A stretch of DNA of 53,740 nt from an uncultured Anaerotruncus sp. (GCA_944385965.1 CALWZG010000017.1:1-53740); one strand, 5' to 3'. Positions 1 to 6,477 are shown, numbered from the stretch's first letter. Notes: generated by a model from the letters alone, not told the origin. A program made the numbers and translations.

Positions 1-72
1 ACCCCGTTCGACTTGCATGTGTTAGGCGCGCCGCCAGCGTTCGTCCTGAGCCAGGATCAAACTCTTTGTAAA
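1..72 (-). rRNA. 16S ribosomal RNA, 5' end only
   Basis: The reverse complement of 46-65 is the universal AGAGTTTGATCCTGGCTCAG site at the start of 16S rRNA, followed leftward by the conserved GACGAACGCTGGCGGC and AACACATGCAAGTCGAACG segments. Counting from E. coli position 8 at base 65 puts the mature 5' end near 72. The rest of the gene lies outside the window on the left. The GGCGCGCC variant is seen in Oscillospirales-type Clostridia, but 72 bases cannot settle the genus. Confidence 0.97.
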
Positions 73-294
73 TTGTATCATAAAGCCTTTCAGCTTTATC
101 ATCTACAAAGTAGATCCAGCTTTTTCCCTCGCTGGTTTCGCTTTAAGCGATGTACTCTCTCGAGTACTCAAAAAAATCTCCAAGGGTGCTTTCACAACGT
201 TCGTTGTTTCAAGCTTTCTTTCTTCTTGTTGTTCATTTTTCAAGGTGCTGCCGCCGCTCTCCGACCAAGTTTGTGGCCTGTCGTTCGAGACAGC
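73..294 (-). other. rRNA operon leader with boxA-like element
   Basis: About 220 nt separate the predicted rRNA start site (near 294) from mature 16S. On the minus strand, 228-249 reads AGCACCTTGAAAAATGAACA. This closely matches the CCTTGAAAACTGAACA boxA-type antitermination element of Firmicute rRNA leaders and spacers. No protein gene is seen here. Confidence 0.7.
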
Positions 295-300
295 TTAGTT

Positions 301-329
301 ATAATACCACGCTTTTCCTGTACTGTCAA
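301..329 (-). promoter_or_regulatory. rRNA operon promoter
   Basis: On the minus strand a -35 TTGACA (324-329) and a -10 TATTAT (301-306) are separated by 17 bp. A-tracts lie directly upstream of the -35 (330-365), as in an UP element. It points at the 16S gene and should start transcription near 294. Confidence 0.9.
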
Positions 330-420
330 CCCCTTTTTTTACTTTTTTCGAGATTTTTTGCGAAACTTTATTTTCCACAAGTTTACACAACTTTACATCG
401 GCTTTACAAAGCAGTTTATC

Positions 421-455
421 AACCTTTTCAACAATTGATTGTTGAAAAGGTTTTT
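421..455 (+). repeat. Perfect 15-bp inverted repeat followed by T5
   Basis: Arms at 421-435 and 438-452 are perfectly complementary with a TG centre. A T-run on the plus strand makes it look like a plus-strand terminator, but no plus-strand gene leads into it. It lies about 90 bp upstream of the rRNA promoter. It could block antisense transcription or be a protein-binding palindrome. Confidence 0.6.
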
Positions 456-510
456 AAGGCTGACATTCTTATTTTTGCTGTTTAAGGCATAAACTATACA
501 AATTTTTTTA

Positions 511-550
511 AAAAAATCAGGCTGACGAATCATCCGCCAACCTGATTTTT
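511..550 (-). terminator. Terminator after lrgB
   Basis: AAAATCAGG at the left pairs with CCTGATTTT at 541-549 across a loop of about 20 nt. Read on the minus strand the stem ends in a run of seven T. It directly follows the lrgB stop codon. Confidence 0.8.
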
Positions 551-561
551 CAGAATACTCT

Positions 562-1239
562 TTATAAGAAGATGGCCAAAACCACCGTTAAAATTCCGGA
601 AACTCCAATTGAAATGCCGCTCATAGCCCCTTGAATCTCTCCCAGCTCCACAGCCTTACTGGTTCCAATGGCATGGCTGGCGCTTCCCAAACCCACGCCA
701 ACAGCTACCGGATTCTTAATTCGCAGCAATTTAGCCACCATTGGGCAGAAGATAGCCCCGCCAATACCGGCAATCAGCACACCTACCATTGTGACCGCCT
801 GGATTCCTCCCAATTGTTCACTGATCCCCAAAGCGATAGGCGTCGTCACCGATTTAGGAAGCAGGGAAAGCATTAAGGTATGGTCCACCTTAAAGAACTT
901 GCACAGCAGATAGATGCTTCCCATAGAGGTAACCGCTCCCGCTAAACAGCCCGCCAGAATGGGAACCACATTCTTTTTCAGCAGTTCCAGCTGGTCATAG
1001 ATGGAATGGGCCAAGCAAGCGGTGGCGGGGGCCAGGAACAGAGAAATCACATTTCCTCCCTGTTCGTAATGCTCAATGGAAATCCCACACAGCTTCAGCA
1101 CCAAAATGACCAGAATGATCGCGATAAGCAAAGGGTTCATCCATTGGATTTTGGTAGCTTTTTGAATACGGTATCCAATATAATAAGCCAAAAGGCTCAA
1201 TCCGATTCCAAATAACTCATTGGCGAAAATCTGGCTCAT
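562..1239 (-). CDS. lrgB: LrgB/CidB-family membrane protein
   Basis: The 225-residue polytopic membrane protein contains LLPKSVTTPIA and GLGSASHAIGTSKA, both typical of the LrgB/CidB/YohK family. Family members are either holin-like autolysis modulators or, as in Bacillus PftAB, pyruvate transporters. A role in 3-carbon acid transport is plausible but only inferred. The ATG at 1239 is chosen because it lies about 10 nt after AAAGGAG; a GTG at 1245 would be only 4 nt away. The gene overlaps lrgA by 23 bp, so the pair is translationally coupled. Confidence 0.9.
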   Translation of the reverse strand: MSQIFANELFGIGLSLLAYYIGYRIQKATKIQWMNPLLIAIILVILVLKLCGISIEHYEQGGNVISLFLAPATACLAHSIYDQLELLKKNVVPILAGCLAGAVTSMGSIYLLCKFFKVDHTLMLSLLPKSVTTPIALGISEQLGGIQAVTMVGVLIAGIGGAIFCPMVAKLLRIKNPVAVGVGLGSASHAIGTSKAVELGEIQGAMSGISIGVSGILTVVLAIFL

Positions 1240-1603
1240 GAGCACATTTCTCCTTTCTGGACATCAATTTAGAAACCAATACCACTGTATAAGCGGCCAC
1301 AGCGAAGGTCAAAAAGGTGGTAATGAGGCTGATGACAAACAAAATCAAAGCGCTGTCCTTGATAGCATCCAGATTCTTCAGCAGTCCCACACCCGCCGGT
1401 ATGAAAAAGAAGGCCATATTTTTCAGCAGAAAGTTGGAAATATAGCGAATCTGGCTTGGTCTGACGATTTTGAGAATCAGCAGCGCCAACAGAATCAACA
1501 ACGCCAAAACGCTGGAAGGCACTGGCACCGGCAGACACAAGGAGATTCCTTCCCCCGCCAGACAAATCAGCACAATCAGCAAAAACTCATGGAAGATTTT
1601 CAC
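1217..1603 (-). CDS. lrgA: LrgA/CidA-family holin-like protein
   Basis: This 128-residue protein has four predicted membrane helices and the LrgA/CidA (UPF0299) sequence pattern, including a CLPVPVPSSVLALLIL segment and a second FIPAGVGLL segment. It forms the first gene of the lrgAB pair, whose products act together in the membrane. The start is a GTG preceded by AAAGGAG. The mobile element ends 128 bp upstream, so lrgA's far-upstream sequence is element DNA. Confidence 0.9.
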   Translation of the reverse strand: MKIFHEFLLIVLICLAGEGISLCLPVPVPSSVLALLILLALLILKIVRPSQIRYISNFLLKNMAFFFIPAGVGLLKNLDAIKDSALILFVISLITTFLTFAVAAYTVVLVSKLMSRKEKCAHEPDFRQ

Positions 1604-1636
1604 ACCTCAGCATCTCCTTTATCATTGATTCTTCCT

Positions 1637-1665
1637 ATTTTAGCATATTCCCCGAAAAAGTACAC
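1637..1665 (-). promoter_or_regulatory. lrgAB promoter, extended -10
   Basis: On the minus strand TGCTAAAAT gives an extended -10 (TAAAAT at 1637-1642). A weak -35, GTGTAC (1660-1665), lies 17 bp away. It sits between lrgA and the left end of the element, so the promoter itself was not split by the insertion. Confidence 0.6.
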
Positions 1666-1730
1666 TCTTTTTTGTTAATTTTCCCATTTCTGTTGAGATG
1701 CTCCTTTTTTTCTGTTCAGGTCAAAGGAAT

Positions 1731-1746
1731 TTGTATTTTATCTACA
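1731..1746. repeat. attL core
   Basis: TTGTATTTTATCTACA is identical to 12228-12243. It lies 131 bp beyond the integrase stop codon, the usual place for an attachment core. The flanks diverge immediately on both sides, as expected for a crossover segment. Confidence 0.8.
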
Positions 1747-1859
1747 TAATTTTTATTTTAATAGGTGAATTTTGCGTTTCATTCCCAGGCTTTACGGCTT
1801 TTTATGGTGAACTTTAAAACACCACATAAAACCCGTTTATCACGTCCTAGCGTCCCTGT

Positions 1860-1879
1860 GTGTGTTAAAAAGTGTGTTA
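1860..1879 (+). promoter_or_regulatory. Integrase arm-type sites, left pair
   Basis: GTGTGTTA occurs at 1860-1867 and 1872-1879, 12 bp apart and in the same orientation; the second covers the integrase stop codon. The same pair with the same 12-bp step lies beside attR. Arm-site function is inferred from this symmetry. Confidence 0.6.
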
Positions 1880-2959
1880 CGCCTTCCGGGTGAGAATATC
1901 CACAAATAGGCCGTTGACACGCTGGGCCGTGTCATTGGCCTCCCCGTCCACATCATGCCCATAGATTCCGAAGGTGTCCATGCTTTGGCTATGTCCCACC
2001 AAGGATTTCACCATTCCTTCCGGTAGCTTTTTGGCGATACTCACAAAGGTATGCCGCAATTCATAAGGCGTTGTTTTCTCCATGCCGTTTGATTTCAGAT
2101 AGCGGTCCCAGTGCGTCCGGTAAGCAGCCAAAGACGTTATATCAAACACGGATACCCCATCCCCGGTGAGCTGCCGTTGTGCCTCTAGTTCTTTATAGGC
2201 TAAATCAGATAGGACAATCCGCCGAACAGCGTTTTCATTCTTTCCCTGCGTGATTTCCTTATAACTGTTTTTGGCCCTCTGCAAATGAATTTCCCGGCCT
2301 ACAATGTCGGGCCACTCCAATCCGTTAATCTCCCCAGGGCGAAGGCCGGTTAAGACTTCCAGGCGGTAAGCGTGTATATACGGCTCAAAGGAAGGCTTTC
2401 CCCGGTATAGTGTCGTTTCAATGTTCATTAGCTTTATAAGGTCGTGGGGCTGCACAATCCTTTTTTGCGGACGTTTGGCGCTGGCCGGTATGGTCAGTTC
2501 TTCAGGTATAAGGCTGGTCACTTTCTCCCGGCGGCAAAATTTTATAAAGGCTGCCAAATCGGTTCTGATGCCCGCTAGGGTTTTTGCTGCTAGGTGCTTT
2601 TCGCTATACGCCTTGTCAATCACTCTTTGAAGGTCGTTTTCCGTGACCTTTTCTATTCTCTTTTCGCCAATCATGGGGGAAATGTGGTTTTTCCAGCGAG
2701 ATACCACCGGTTCCCAGTGTCCCCGGCTTGTCCTGGCTTTTTTGGCCTCAATGAACCGGGCATAGAGGACAGATACTTTTTGGCGGCCTCCCTCTATACC
2801 ATCATCCAGCCATTTATCCGCCTTTGCGTTTGCCTCCCGCTGCCCCGCCCTTCCTGGGGTAGAGCTATAAAAATTCCGGCGCACCCCGTCACGCTGGGCG
2901 CTGATTCTCCAACGCTTGCGCTTTGCGTCCCACTTGGCCGTATTTGTTCGTTTCTCCAT
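1877..2959 (-). CDS. int: Tyrosine-recombinase integrase of the element
   Basis: The 360-residue protein has an N-terminal AP2-like arm-binding region (about 8-50), a SAM-like core-binding domain (62-150) and a C-terminal catalytic domain. Visible catalytic residues are R207 (TGLRPGE), R302 (YELRHTF), H323 (VGHSQ) and the nucleophile Y333 (GIYGH). The first His of the usual HxxR box is Tyr (Y299), a change also found in related Firmicute integrases. The ATG follows AAAGGTG. Catalysis of excision and integration at the flanking 16-bp repeats is inferred from position. Confidence 0.95.
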   Translation of the reverse strand: MEKRTNTAKWDAKRKRWRISAQRDGVRRNFYSSTPGRAGQREANAKADKWLDDGIEGGRQKVSVLYARFIEAKKARTSRGHWEPVVSRWKNHISPMIGEKRIEKVTENDLQRVIDKAYSEKHLAAKTLAGIRTDLAAFIKFCRREKVTSLIPEELTIPASAKRPQKRIVQPHDLIKLMNIETTLYRGKPSFEPYIHAYRLEVLTGLRPGEINGLEWPDIVGREIHLQRAKNSYKEITQGKNENAVRRIVLSDLAYKELEAQRQLTGDGVSVFDITSLAAYRTHWDRYLKSNGMEKTTPYELRHTFVSIAKKLPEGMVKSLVGHSQSMDTFGIYGHDVDGEANDTAQRVNGLFVDILTRKA

Positions 2960-2985
2960 AAAAAAACAACACCTTTCCAGGACCC

Positions 2986-3014
2986 TTGCGGGCTTTCTGA
3001 AAAGGTGGTATACT
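2986..3014 (+). promoter_or_regulatory. Plus-strand promoter between integrase and immunity genes
   Basis: TTGCGG (2986-2991), a 17-bp spacer and TATACT (3009-3014) form a promoter, with TGG before the -10 making it an extended -10. It points away from the integrase toward a terminator 50 bp on, with no protein gene between. Confidence 0.65.
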
Positions 3015-3020
3015 AAAACC

Positions 3021-3096
3021 CGTAAGAGCCTATTTTTTTCTGCGTTTGGGCTTTTATCCGTTCCGCCTCAGTGTTGCCGCACTGGGGCGGTTTTTT
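3021..3096 (+). ncRNA. Candidate small RNA of about 76 nt
   Basis: The predicted transcript starts about 7 nt after the TATACT box and ends at a strong terminator: an 11-bp stem (3063-3073 with 3080-3090, one wobble), a 6-nt loop, then TTTTTT. There is no start codon or ribosome site in it, and both neighbouring genes run on the other strand, so the terminator has no other obvious client. Antisense control of the integrase mRNA leader is one possibility. Function is unknown. Confidence 0.5.
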
Positions 3097-3148
3097 ATGT
3101 CCAGTTACGGACATTTTTGTCCATAACCCGCCAGTAGTGACAGGCTTA

Positions 3149-3391
3149 TCAACCTGCGCTTTCTAGCCGTTCTATCCGACGTTCTAGAGCTTCCATGCGG
3201 CGCTCTAGCTCATACTGCTTTTCGTGATTTAGCTTGTAACCATCGGTCAAAGCATCCAAGCGGCGGGTGAGTTCATTTTCTATCTTGATGTTAATTCTTG
3301 TTTCCGCTTCCCGTACATCCTGTTTGGTAGCTAATGTACCCATCATTTCAATAATTGTTTGAAGCTGCTCCGTCAACTCTTTGTCCGTCAT
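3149..3391 (-). CDS. Small coiled-coil protein
   Basis: This 80-residue charged protein is almost entirely helical. Heptad-like leucines and the repeated ERRMEALERRIERLES pattern at the C-terminus suggest a coiled coil. Similar small proteins often sit between repressor and integrase in Firmicute prophages; no function is established. The ATG at 3391 is chosen because AAAGGAGG lies 7 nt upstream; a TTG one codon earlier is too close. It is downstream of the repressor gene and may be cotranscribed with it. Confidence 0.75.
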   Translation of the reverse strand: MTDKELTEQLQTIIEMMGTLATKQDVREAETRINIKIENELTRRLDALTDGYKLNHEKQYELERRMEALERRIERLESAG

Positions 3392-3425
3392 CAAAATTCC
3401 TCCTTTTTATGGTTTATAGGGTTCC

Positions 3426-4187
3426 TCATAGCGGGCGACCCGCTATCCATTCGGGTTTTAATACATCGATGTACTTTCCCCAACAGGTGCAGGATTGCAA
3501 TTCCTGAATCTGTACGTCTGGAATGGAGGAGTTCAAGGACTCCAACACCCCGCCTTCTCCCCGGCGCTTGATATACCCCCGCCCATCGATAATGAAAATT
3601 CCGATTTCTCCAATTTCTACTTCTGGTTGTCGGCGGACTAGAACCAAGTCCCCGTCGTGTATATCCGGCTCCATGCTTCGGCCTACAACCTTCAACGCAG
3701 CGTCAGCCTTGCGGGTGGAGCTGTTCAGCTTGACGGGAAGTTCCCGTTCATTTCCCGCTCCATCGTCCAGGAAGGCCCCGGAACCCTCGGAGGCGGCCAC
3801 CTGGCTGTAAGGATACGGAATATAGAGAAGATTGTCATTCTCGTTCTCATGGTCCTCCCGCAGGGCCGCACAACGCTTATATTCGATAGACAAAGCGGCG
3901 TCCACCATTTCCTTTCCATATCCATCCAAGGTACGGTATTTTTGTATGTGGCGCCGTTCTGCGTCTGATATTAACGCAGTTTTTTCCTTCTGTGTAAATC
4001 CTATAAGAGAATCGACGCTAACCGAAAATATTTCTGCTAATTGCATGAGAATTTTGTGTCCGGGTTCTCTTGTTTCGGTTTCGTAATTTCTAAGGGTGGT
4101 ATATGGGATACCTAGCATTTCCGCAAGTTCTTTTCTACCTATTCCCCTAGATTGCCTTAACCTTATTAAATTTAAGCCAAAACCCAT
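3426..4187 (-). CDS. LexA/CI-type phage repressor
   Basis: The 253-residue protein pairs an N-terminal Xre helix-turn-helix (about 5-60) with a C-terminal S24 peptidase domain. Catalytic Ser171 (VVGRSMEPDIHDGD) and Lys207 (GYIKRRG) are present. The likely self-cleavage region is around AASEGSG (131-137). This architecture indicates a lysogenic repressor inactivated by RecA-stimulated self-cleavage after DNA damage. It faces the Cro-like gene across three operators. The last codons of the gene fall in an inverted repeat (3428-3446) containing two TAGCGGG motifs. Confidence 0.93.
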   Translation of the reverse strand: MGFGLNLIRLRQSRGIGRKELAEMLGIPYTTLRNYETETREPGHKILMQLAEIFSVSVDSLIGFTQKEKTALISDAERRHIQKYRTLDGYGKEMVDAALSIEYKRCAALREDHENENDNLLYIPYPYSQVAASEGSGAFLDDGAGNERELPVKLNSSTRKADAALKVVGRSMEPDIHDGDLVLVRRQPEVEIGEIGIFIIDGRGYIKRRGEGGVLESLNSSIPDVQIQELQSCTCWGKYIDVLKPEWIAGRPL

Positions 4188-4212
4188 AACGCCACCCCTT
4201 TTTAATATTATA

Positions 4213-4241
4213 ATTATAACTTATGAAAGCTAACGGGTCAA
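4213..4241 (-). promoter_or_regulatory. Repressor promoter
   Basis: TTGACC (4236-4241) and TATAAT (4213-4218) on the minus strand are 17 bp apart, 26 bp before the repressor ATG. The nearest operator (4251-4265) begins 10 bp upstream of the -35, a position suited to activation or autoregulation. Confidence 0.85.
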
Positions 4242-4250
4242 GAAAAATAT

Positions 4251-4265
4251 TGCCCGTTTTGGGCA
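4251..4265. promoter_or_regulatory. Operator O1
   Basis: TGCCCGTTTTGGGCA is a perfect 5-5-5 palindrome lying between the -35 boxes of the divergent promoters. It shares its pattern with O2 and O3. Confidence 0.7.
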
Positions 4266-4284
4266 TAAAAATTCCTATTTCCGC

Positions 4285-4313
4285 TTGACCTTTGCCCATT
4301 ATGAGCATATAAT
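4285..4313 (+). promoter_or_regulatory. Early (Cro-side) promoter
   Basis: TTGACC (4285-4290) and TATAAT (4308-4313) are 17 bp apart. O2 fills the spacer exactly (4293-4307), so a repressor bound there would exclude RNA polymerase. The promoter would drive the long rightward early and replication operon. Confidence 0.9.
4293..4307. promoter_or_regulatory. Operator O2
   Basis: TGCCCATTATGAGCA follows the O1 pattern with one arm mismatch. It is centred 42 bp from O1 and 32 bp from O3, roughly four and three helical turns, which fits cooperative binding on one face of the DNA. Confidence 0.7.
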
Positions 4314-4324
4314 ATATTAAAAAA

Positions 4325-4339
4325 GGCTCAAAATGAGCA
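4325..4339. promoter_or_regulatory. Operator O3
   Basis: GGCTCAAAATGAGCA has perfect GCTC/GAGC arms. It lies just downstream of the early promoter start site and ahead of the Cro-like start codon. Confidence 0.65.
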
Positions 4340-4353
4340 GGAAGGGCGGTTAC

Positions 4354-4584
4354 ATGAAATTTCCCATTATTGAAGCAGAACGGATAAAGCACAATATGAG
4401 CAGGGAAGAACTGGCACAACAATTAGGGGTATCACGTCGCACTATCCAAAACTGGCAAAACGGCACAACGGAAATTCCTTTACAAAAACTGGTGCATCTA
4501 ATGAAATTGTATAACTGTTCTGCCGATTATCTGCTCGGGTTAACCAGCGGAAACCTACTAGCCAAACAAGAAAGGAGAGTTTAG
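4354..4584 (+). CDS. Cro-like Xre-family regulator
   Basis: This 76-residue protein is essentially a single Xre helix-turn-helix: REELAQQLGVSRRTIQNWQ is the core at about residues 14-32. It is the first gene of the rightward operon and diverges from the repressor, the classic Cro position. The ATG at 4354 gives the usual length; an ATG at 4333 in the same frame lies inside operator O3 and lacks a ribosome site. The stop is TAG, so TAG is a working stop codon in this element. Confidence 0.85.
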   Translation: MKFPIIEAERIKHNMSREELAQQLGVSRRTIQNWQNGTTEIPLQKLVHLMKLYNCSADYLLGLTSGNLLAKQERRV

Positions 4585-4588
4585 AAAA

Positions 4589-4777
4589 ATGGTGAACAGC
4601 GTCCAAAGGGCTAAACGCACAATACCAAAAGAATACCGCATCCGGTGCAGCGGATGCGGTAAAGATGTTGATATGCGCTGGAGCTATTGCGTAAAGTGCG
4701 GCAAGAAAATTCAATCGTCCGGAACAACCCAACCGCCCTGCTTAAATACAGTCATAGAGCCACAAAGCGGACAGTAA
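4589..4777 (+). CDS. Small zinc-ribbon protein
   Basis: This 62-residue protein has CSGC and CVKC knuckles (about residues 20-38), the four-cysteine pattern of a zinc ribbon, after a basic N-terminus. It starts 4 nt after the Cro-like gene with AAAGGAG inside the end of that gene, so it is in the early operon. The last 67 bp overlap the 3' end of an opposing zinc-ribbon gene. Function unknown; nucleic-acid binding is only a guess. Confidence 0.7.
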   Translation: MVNSVQRAKRTIPKEYRIRCSGCGKDVDMRWSYCVKCGKKIQSSGTTQPPCLNTVIEPQSGQ

Positions 4778-4935
4778 CAGTCTGTACTCATAATATCAGC
4801 GGTAACAGGGTCATAGTTCTCGCAATCTTTATTGGTGCAAGAGTTCTGCAATGGGGCGCCGCATTTTGTGCAGAAACAGCCTCTAAGCTCATCGTTTAAA
4901 GCGCCGCAATGAGGACAAATAAAATTACCTTCCAT
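4711..4935 (-). CDS. Small zinc-ribbon protein on the opposite strand
   Basis: This 74-residue protein has four cysteine pairs: CPHC, CTKC, CTNKDC and CPLC, predicting two zinc ribbons. The ATG at 4935 is set by AAAGGAGG nine nt upstream. It runs against the early operon and overlaps the end of the plus-strand zinc-ribbon gene by 67 bp, so the two mRNAs would be complementary at their 3' ends. Being expressed from the opposite strand, it could be a lysogenic cargo gene. No function is recognised. Confidence 0.65.
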   Translation of the reverse strand: MEGNFICPHCGALNDELRGCFCTKCGAPLQNSCTNKDCENYDPVTADIMSTDCYCPLCGSMTVFKQGGWVVPDD

Positions 4936-5028
4936 GATTAAATTCCTCCTTTCTTCTATACCAGGCGTTTTAGCGCCTGTTATAAATCTAGCATAGGCAA
5001 GAAGGAAAAGCAAGAAAGGAAGGCGCAC

Positions 5029-5073
5029 ATGGAAACCGTCTTTAATAAGCAGACAGACACCCCCGCTAACTAA
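5029..5073 (+). CDS. Possible 14-residue peptide
   Basis: An ATG preceded by AAAGGAAGG opens a 14-codon frame ending in TAA, just before the ribosome site of the next small gene. It may be a leader peptide or chance. Nothing is known of its product. Confidence 0.25.
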   Translation: METVFNKQTDTPAN

Positions 5074-5093
5074 ACAAGAAAGGAGGGTCCTCC

Positions 5094-5222
5094 ATGAGCT
5101 GGGAAGAATTGCAGAGGTATAAAGCCCTGTGCAGTCTCTACGGCTGGAAGTTCAGCATTAAAGGCCTGAAAGCCTATCACAAGCAGACCCTAGCGGGCCT
5201 GCGTGAATTGTGGGCAAAATGA
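5094..5222 (+). CDS. 42-residue phage-type early protein
   Basis: Translation gives a 42-residue helical protein beginning MSWEELQRYKALCSLYGW and ending in ELWAK. AAAGGAGG lies 7 nt before the ATG, a very strong ribosome site. It sits in line with the other small rightward genes between the Cro-like protein and the replication module. Such short proteins are common in phage early regions. No function is recognised. Confidence 0.6.
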   Translation: MSWEELQRYKALCSLYGWKFSIKGLKAYHKQTLAGLRELWAK

Positions 5223-5273
5223 GACAGGCGTAAGCAATACATATTCGTGCAAAAGGCAGAGGGAGAGCCAATC

Positions 5274-5501
5274 ATGGAAACAATAGAGAGAATCAAAAAA
5301 TATGTTGAAGAGACTTTCATTCAGAACGCCCCCCGCTATAAACTGGGATTAACTGAATTTTTCGAGCTAATGAGTTCCCAGACTGCGGGACCGGATTCAC
5401 CGGAAGCGGGAAACGCAATTATTCTGGCGTTTGCCTATGGACGGGCGAAGGGATACCGGGCAGCGCTGGCGCAAAGGAGGGCGGAATGTGGTGAAGCGTA
5501 A
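5274..5501 (+). CDS. Small early protein of unknown function
   Basis: The 75-residue protein starts METIERIKKYVEETF and ends with a basic AYGRAKGYRAALAQRRAE helix. The ATG at 5274 is preferred because GAGGGAGAG lies just upstream; an earlier GTG (5247) has none. It overlaps the following helix-turn-helix gene by 14 bp, so the two are coupled. No family is recognised. Confidence 0.6.
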   Translation: METIERIKKYVEETFIQNAPRYKLGLTEFFELMSSQTAGPDSPEAGNAIILAFAYGRAKGYRAALAQRRAECGEA

Positions 5502-5700
5502 ATTTGCCAAGCTAAAAGGCCTTATGCTTGAAACCGGAATCACCCAGGAGGAAGCCGCCCGAATAATGGGGAGAAGCAAAACCTATTTGAGCTACCGCCT
5601 TAACTCCCGTGAATCATTCACGTTTGAGGACGCTGCCAAGCTGGGAGGGTATCTGGGGATACCAAAAACGGAATGGGTGGACTATTTCACGGAAGGTTGA
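5488..5700 (+). CDS. Small helix-turn-helix protein
   Basis: This roughly 70-residue protein contains GITQEEAARIMGRSKTYLSY, a typical Xre-like helix-turn-helix, about residues 15-35. The start is GTG at 5488 (or GTG at 5491) behind AAAGGAGG. It lies inside the end of the previous gene. As the second Cro-size regulator of the early operon it may control replication or excision genes. The target is unknown. Confidence 0.65.
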   Translation: MVKRKFAKLKGLMLETGITQEEAARIMGRSKTYLSYRLNSRESFTFEDAAKLGGYLGIPKTEWVDYFTEG

Positions 5701-5766
5701 AGCCTTAGCGGGAAAAAGGCGTGGGGATGAATAAGCCCCCGCCTATTAAACATTGGGGGTGATTTT

Positions 5767-6477
5767 ATGCCAGGAGGCAAAATCATCCGTGACACCCTTT
5801 TTGAAAGCGAAAAAATAGCTAACCTATCGGATTTTGAATTTAGGGTATGGGTTTCGCTTATCCTTTTGGCGGATGACGCAGGGCGGGGAGACGCAAGACC
5901 GGCCATTATTAAAGGCCGGGCTTTCCCGCTGCGGAACCGAATTACGTTAAAAGACGTTGAAGATGCCCTCCACAGTTTGGCGGCCAATAGCTGCGTTTCC
6001 CTCTACACAGTAGGCGGGAAGCCCTACTATTGGTTCCCGAATTGGAGCAAGCACCAGCGTATAAGGAACTGTAAGCCCAAATATCCTCCACCGGAAAATA
6101 ATGACAATCCGCCGCAATCTGCCGCAATCTGCGGCAAAATGCGGCCTGAATCCAATCCGAATACGAATCCGAATACGAATACGAATCCGAATCCCACTAG
6201 CGAAGACCCGCTAGCGGGGATTGATGGAGAATTGAGAGGAAAGTTAGAAGATTGGCTTAGATACAAGGCCGAAAGACGGGAAAGCTATAAGCCAACTGGG
6301 TTAAAAAGCCTTATAGCCCAGGTGGAAAAGCACCGGAAAGAAGTGACTGACGCTCAGATTTGCGCCTTAATTGATGAATCTATGTCCAATGGGTGGAGAG
6401 GGATTATATGGGACAGATTAAAGCCCGCAAAGCCTAAAACCCCGGTTTCATATGGAGAGGAGGCGCTTTTGTTTTGA
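5767..6477 (+). CDS. Phage replication initiator (DnaD/replisome-organizer type)
   Basis: The 236-residue protein has an N-terminal winged-helix-like domain (about 1-100, including the NLSDFEFRVWVSLILLADDAG stretch at its centre) of the kind found in Firmicute phage replication proteins. A low-complexity Asn-Pro-Thr linker (about 127-142) follows, then a helical C-terminal domain ending NGWRGIIWDRL, common in phage replisome organizers. It should bind the element's origin and recruit the helicase loader. Direct repeats inside its own gene are a candidate origin. It overlaps the next gene by 4 bp. Confidence 0.75.
   Translation: MPGGKIIRDTLFESEKIANLSDFEFRVWVSLILLADDAGRGDARPAIIKGRAFPLRNRITLKDVEDALHSLAANSCVSLYTVGGKPYYWFPNWSKHQRIRNCKPKYPPPENNDNPPQSAAICGKMRPESNPNTNPNTNTNPNPTSEDPLAGIDGELRGKLEDWLRYKAERRESYKPTGLKSLIAQVEKHRKEVTDAQICALIDESMSNGWRGIIWDRLKPAKPKTPVSYGEEALLF
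6111..6218. repeat. Direct repeats and palindrome in the initiator gene; candidate origin
   Basis: Two tandem copies of GCCGCAATCT (6111-6130) are followed by GCGGCAAAATGCGGCC. A run of GAATNC hexamers follows (about 6149-6194, roughly eight units), then the perfect palindrome CCCGCTAGCGGG (6207-6218). Iterons inside the initiator gene recall phage lambda ori in gene O. The hexamers also encode the NPNT-type linker, so a purely coding origin is possible. Confidence 0.45.

Noticed and set aside
371..379. DnaA-box-like TTTTCCACA upstream of the rRNA promoter
   Set aside because: It is a single copy in AT-rich promoter sequence with no dnaA or dnaN nearby; no origin is supported.
4147..4422. 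Minus-strand frame across the switch region
   Set aside because: It runs through both promoters and all three operators and overlaps two well-supported genes.
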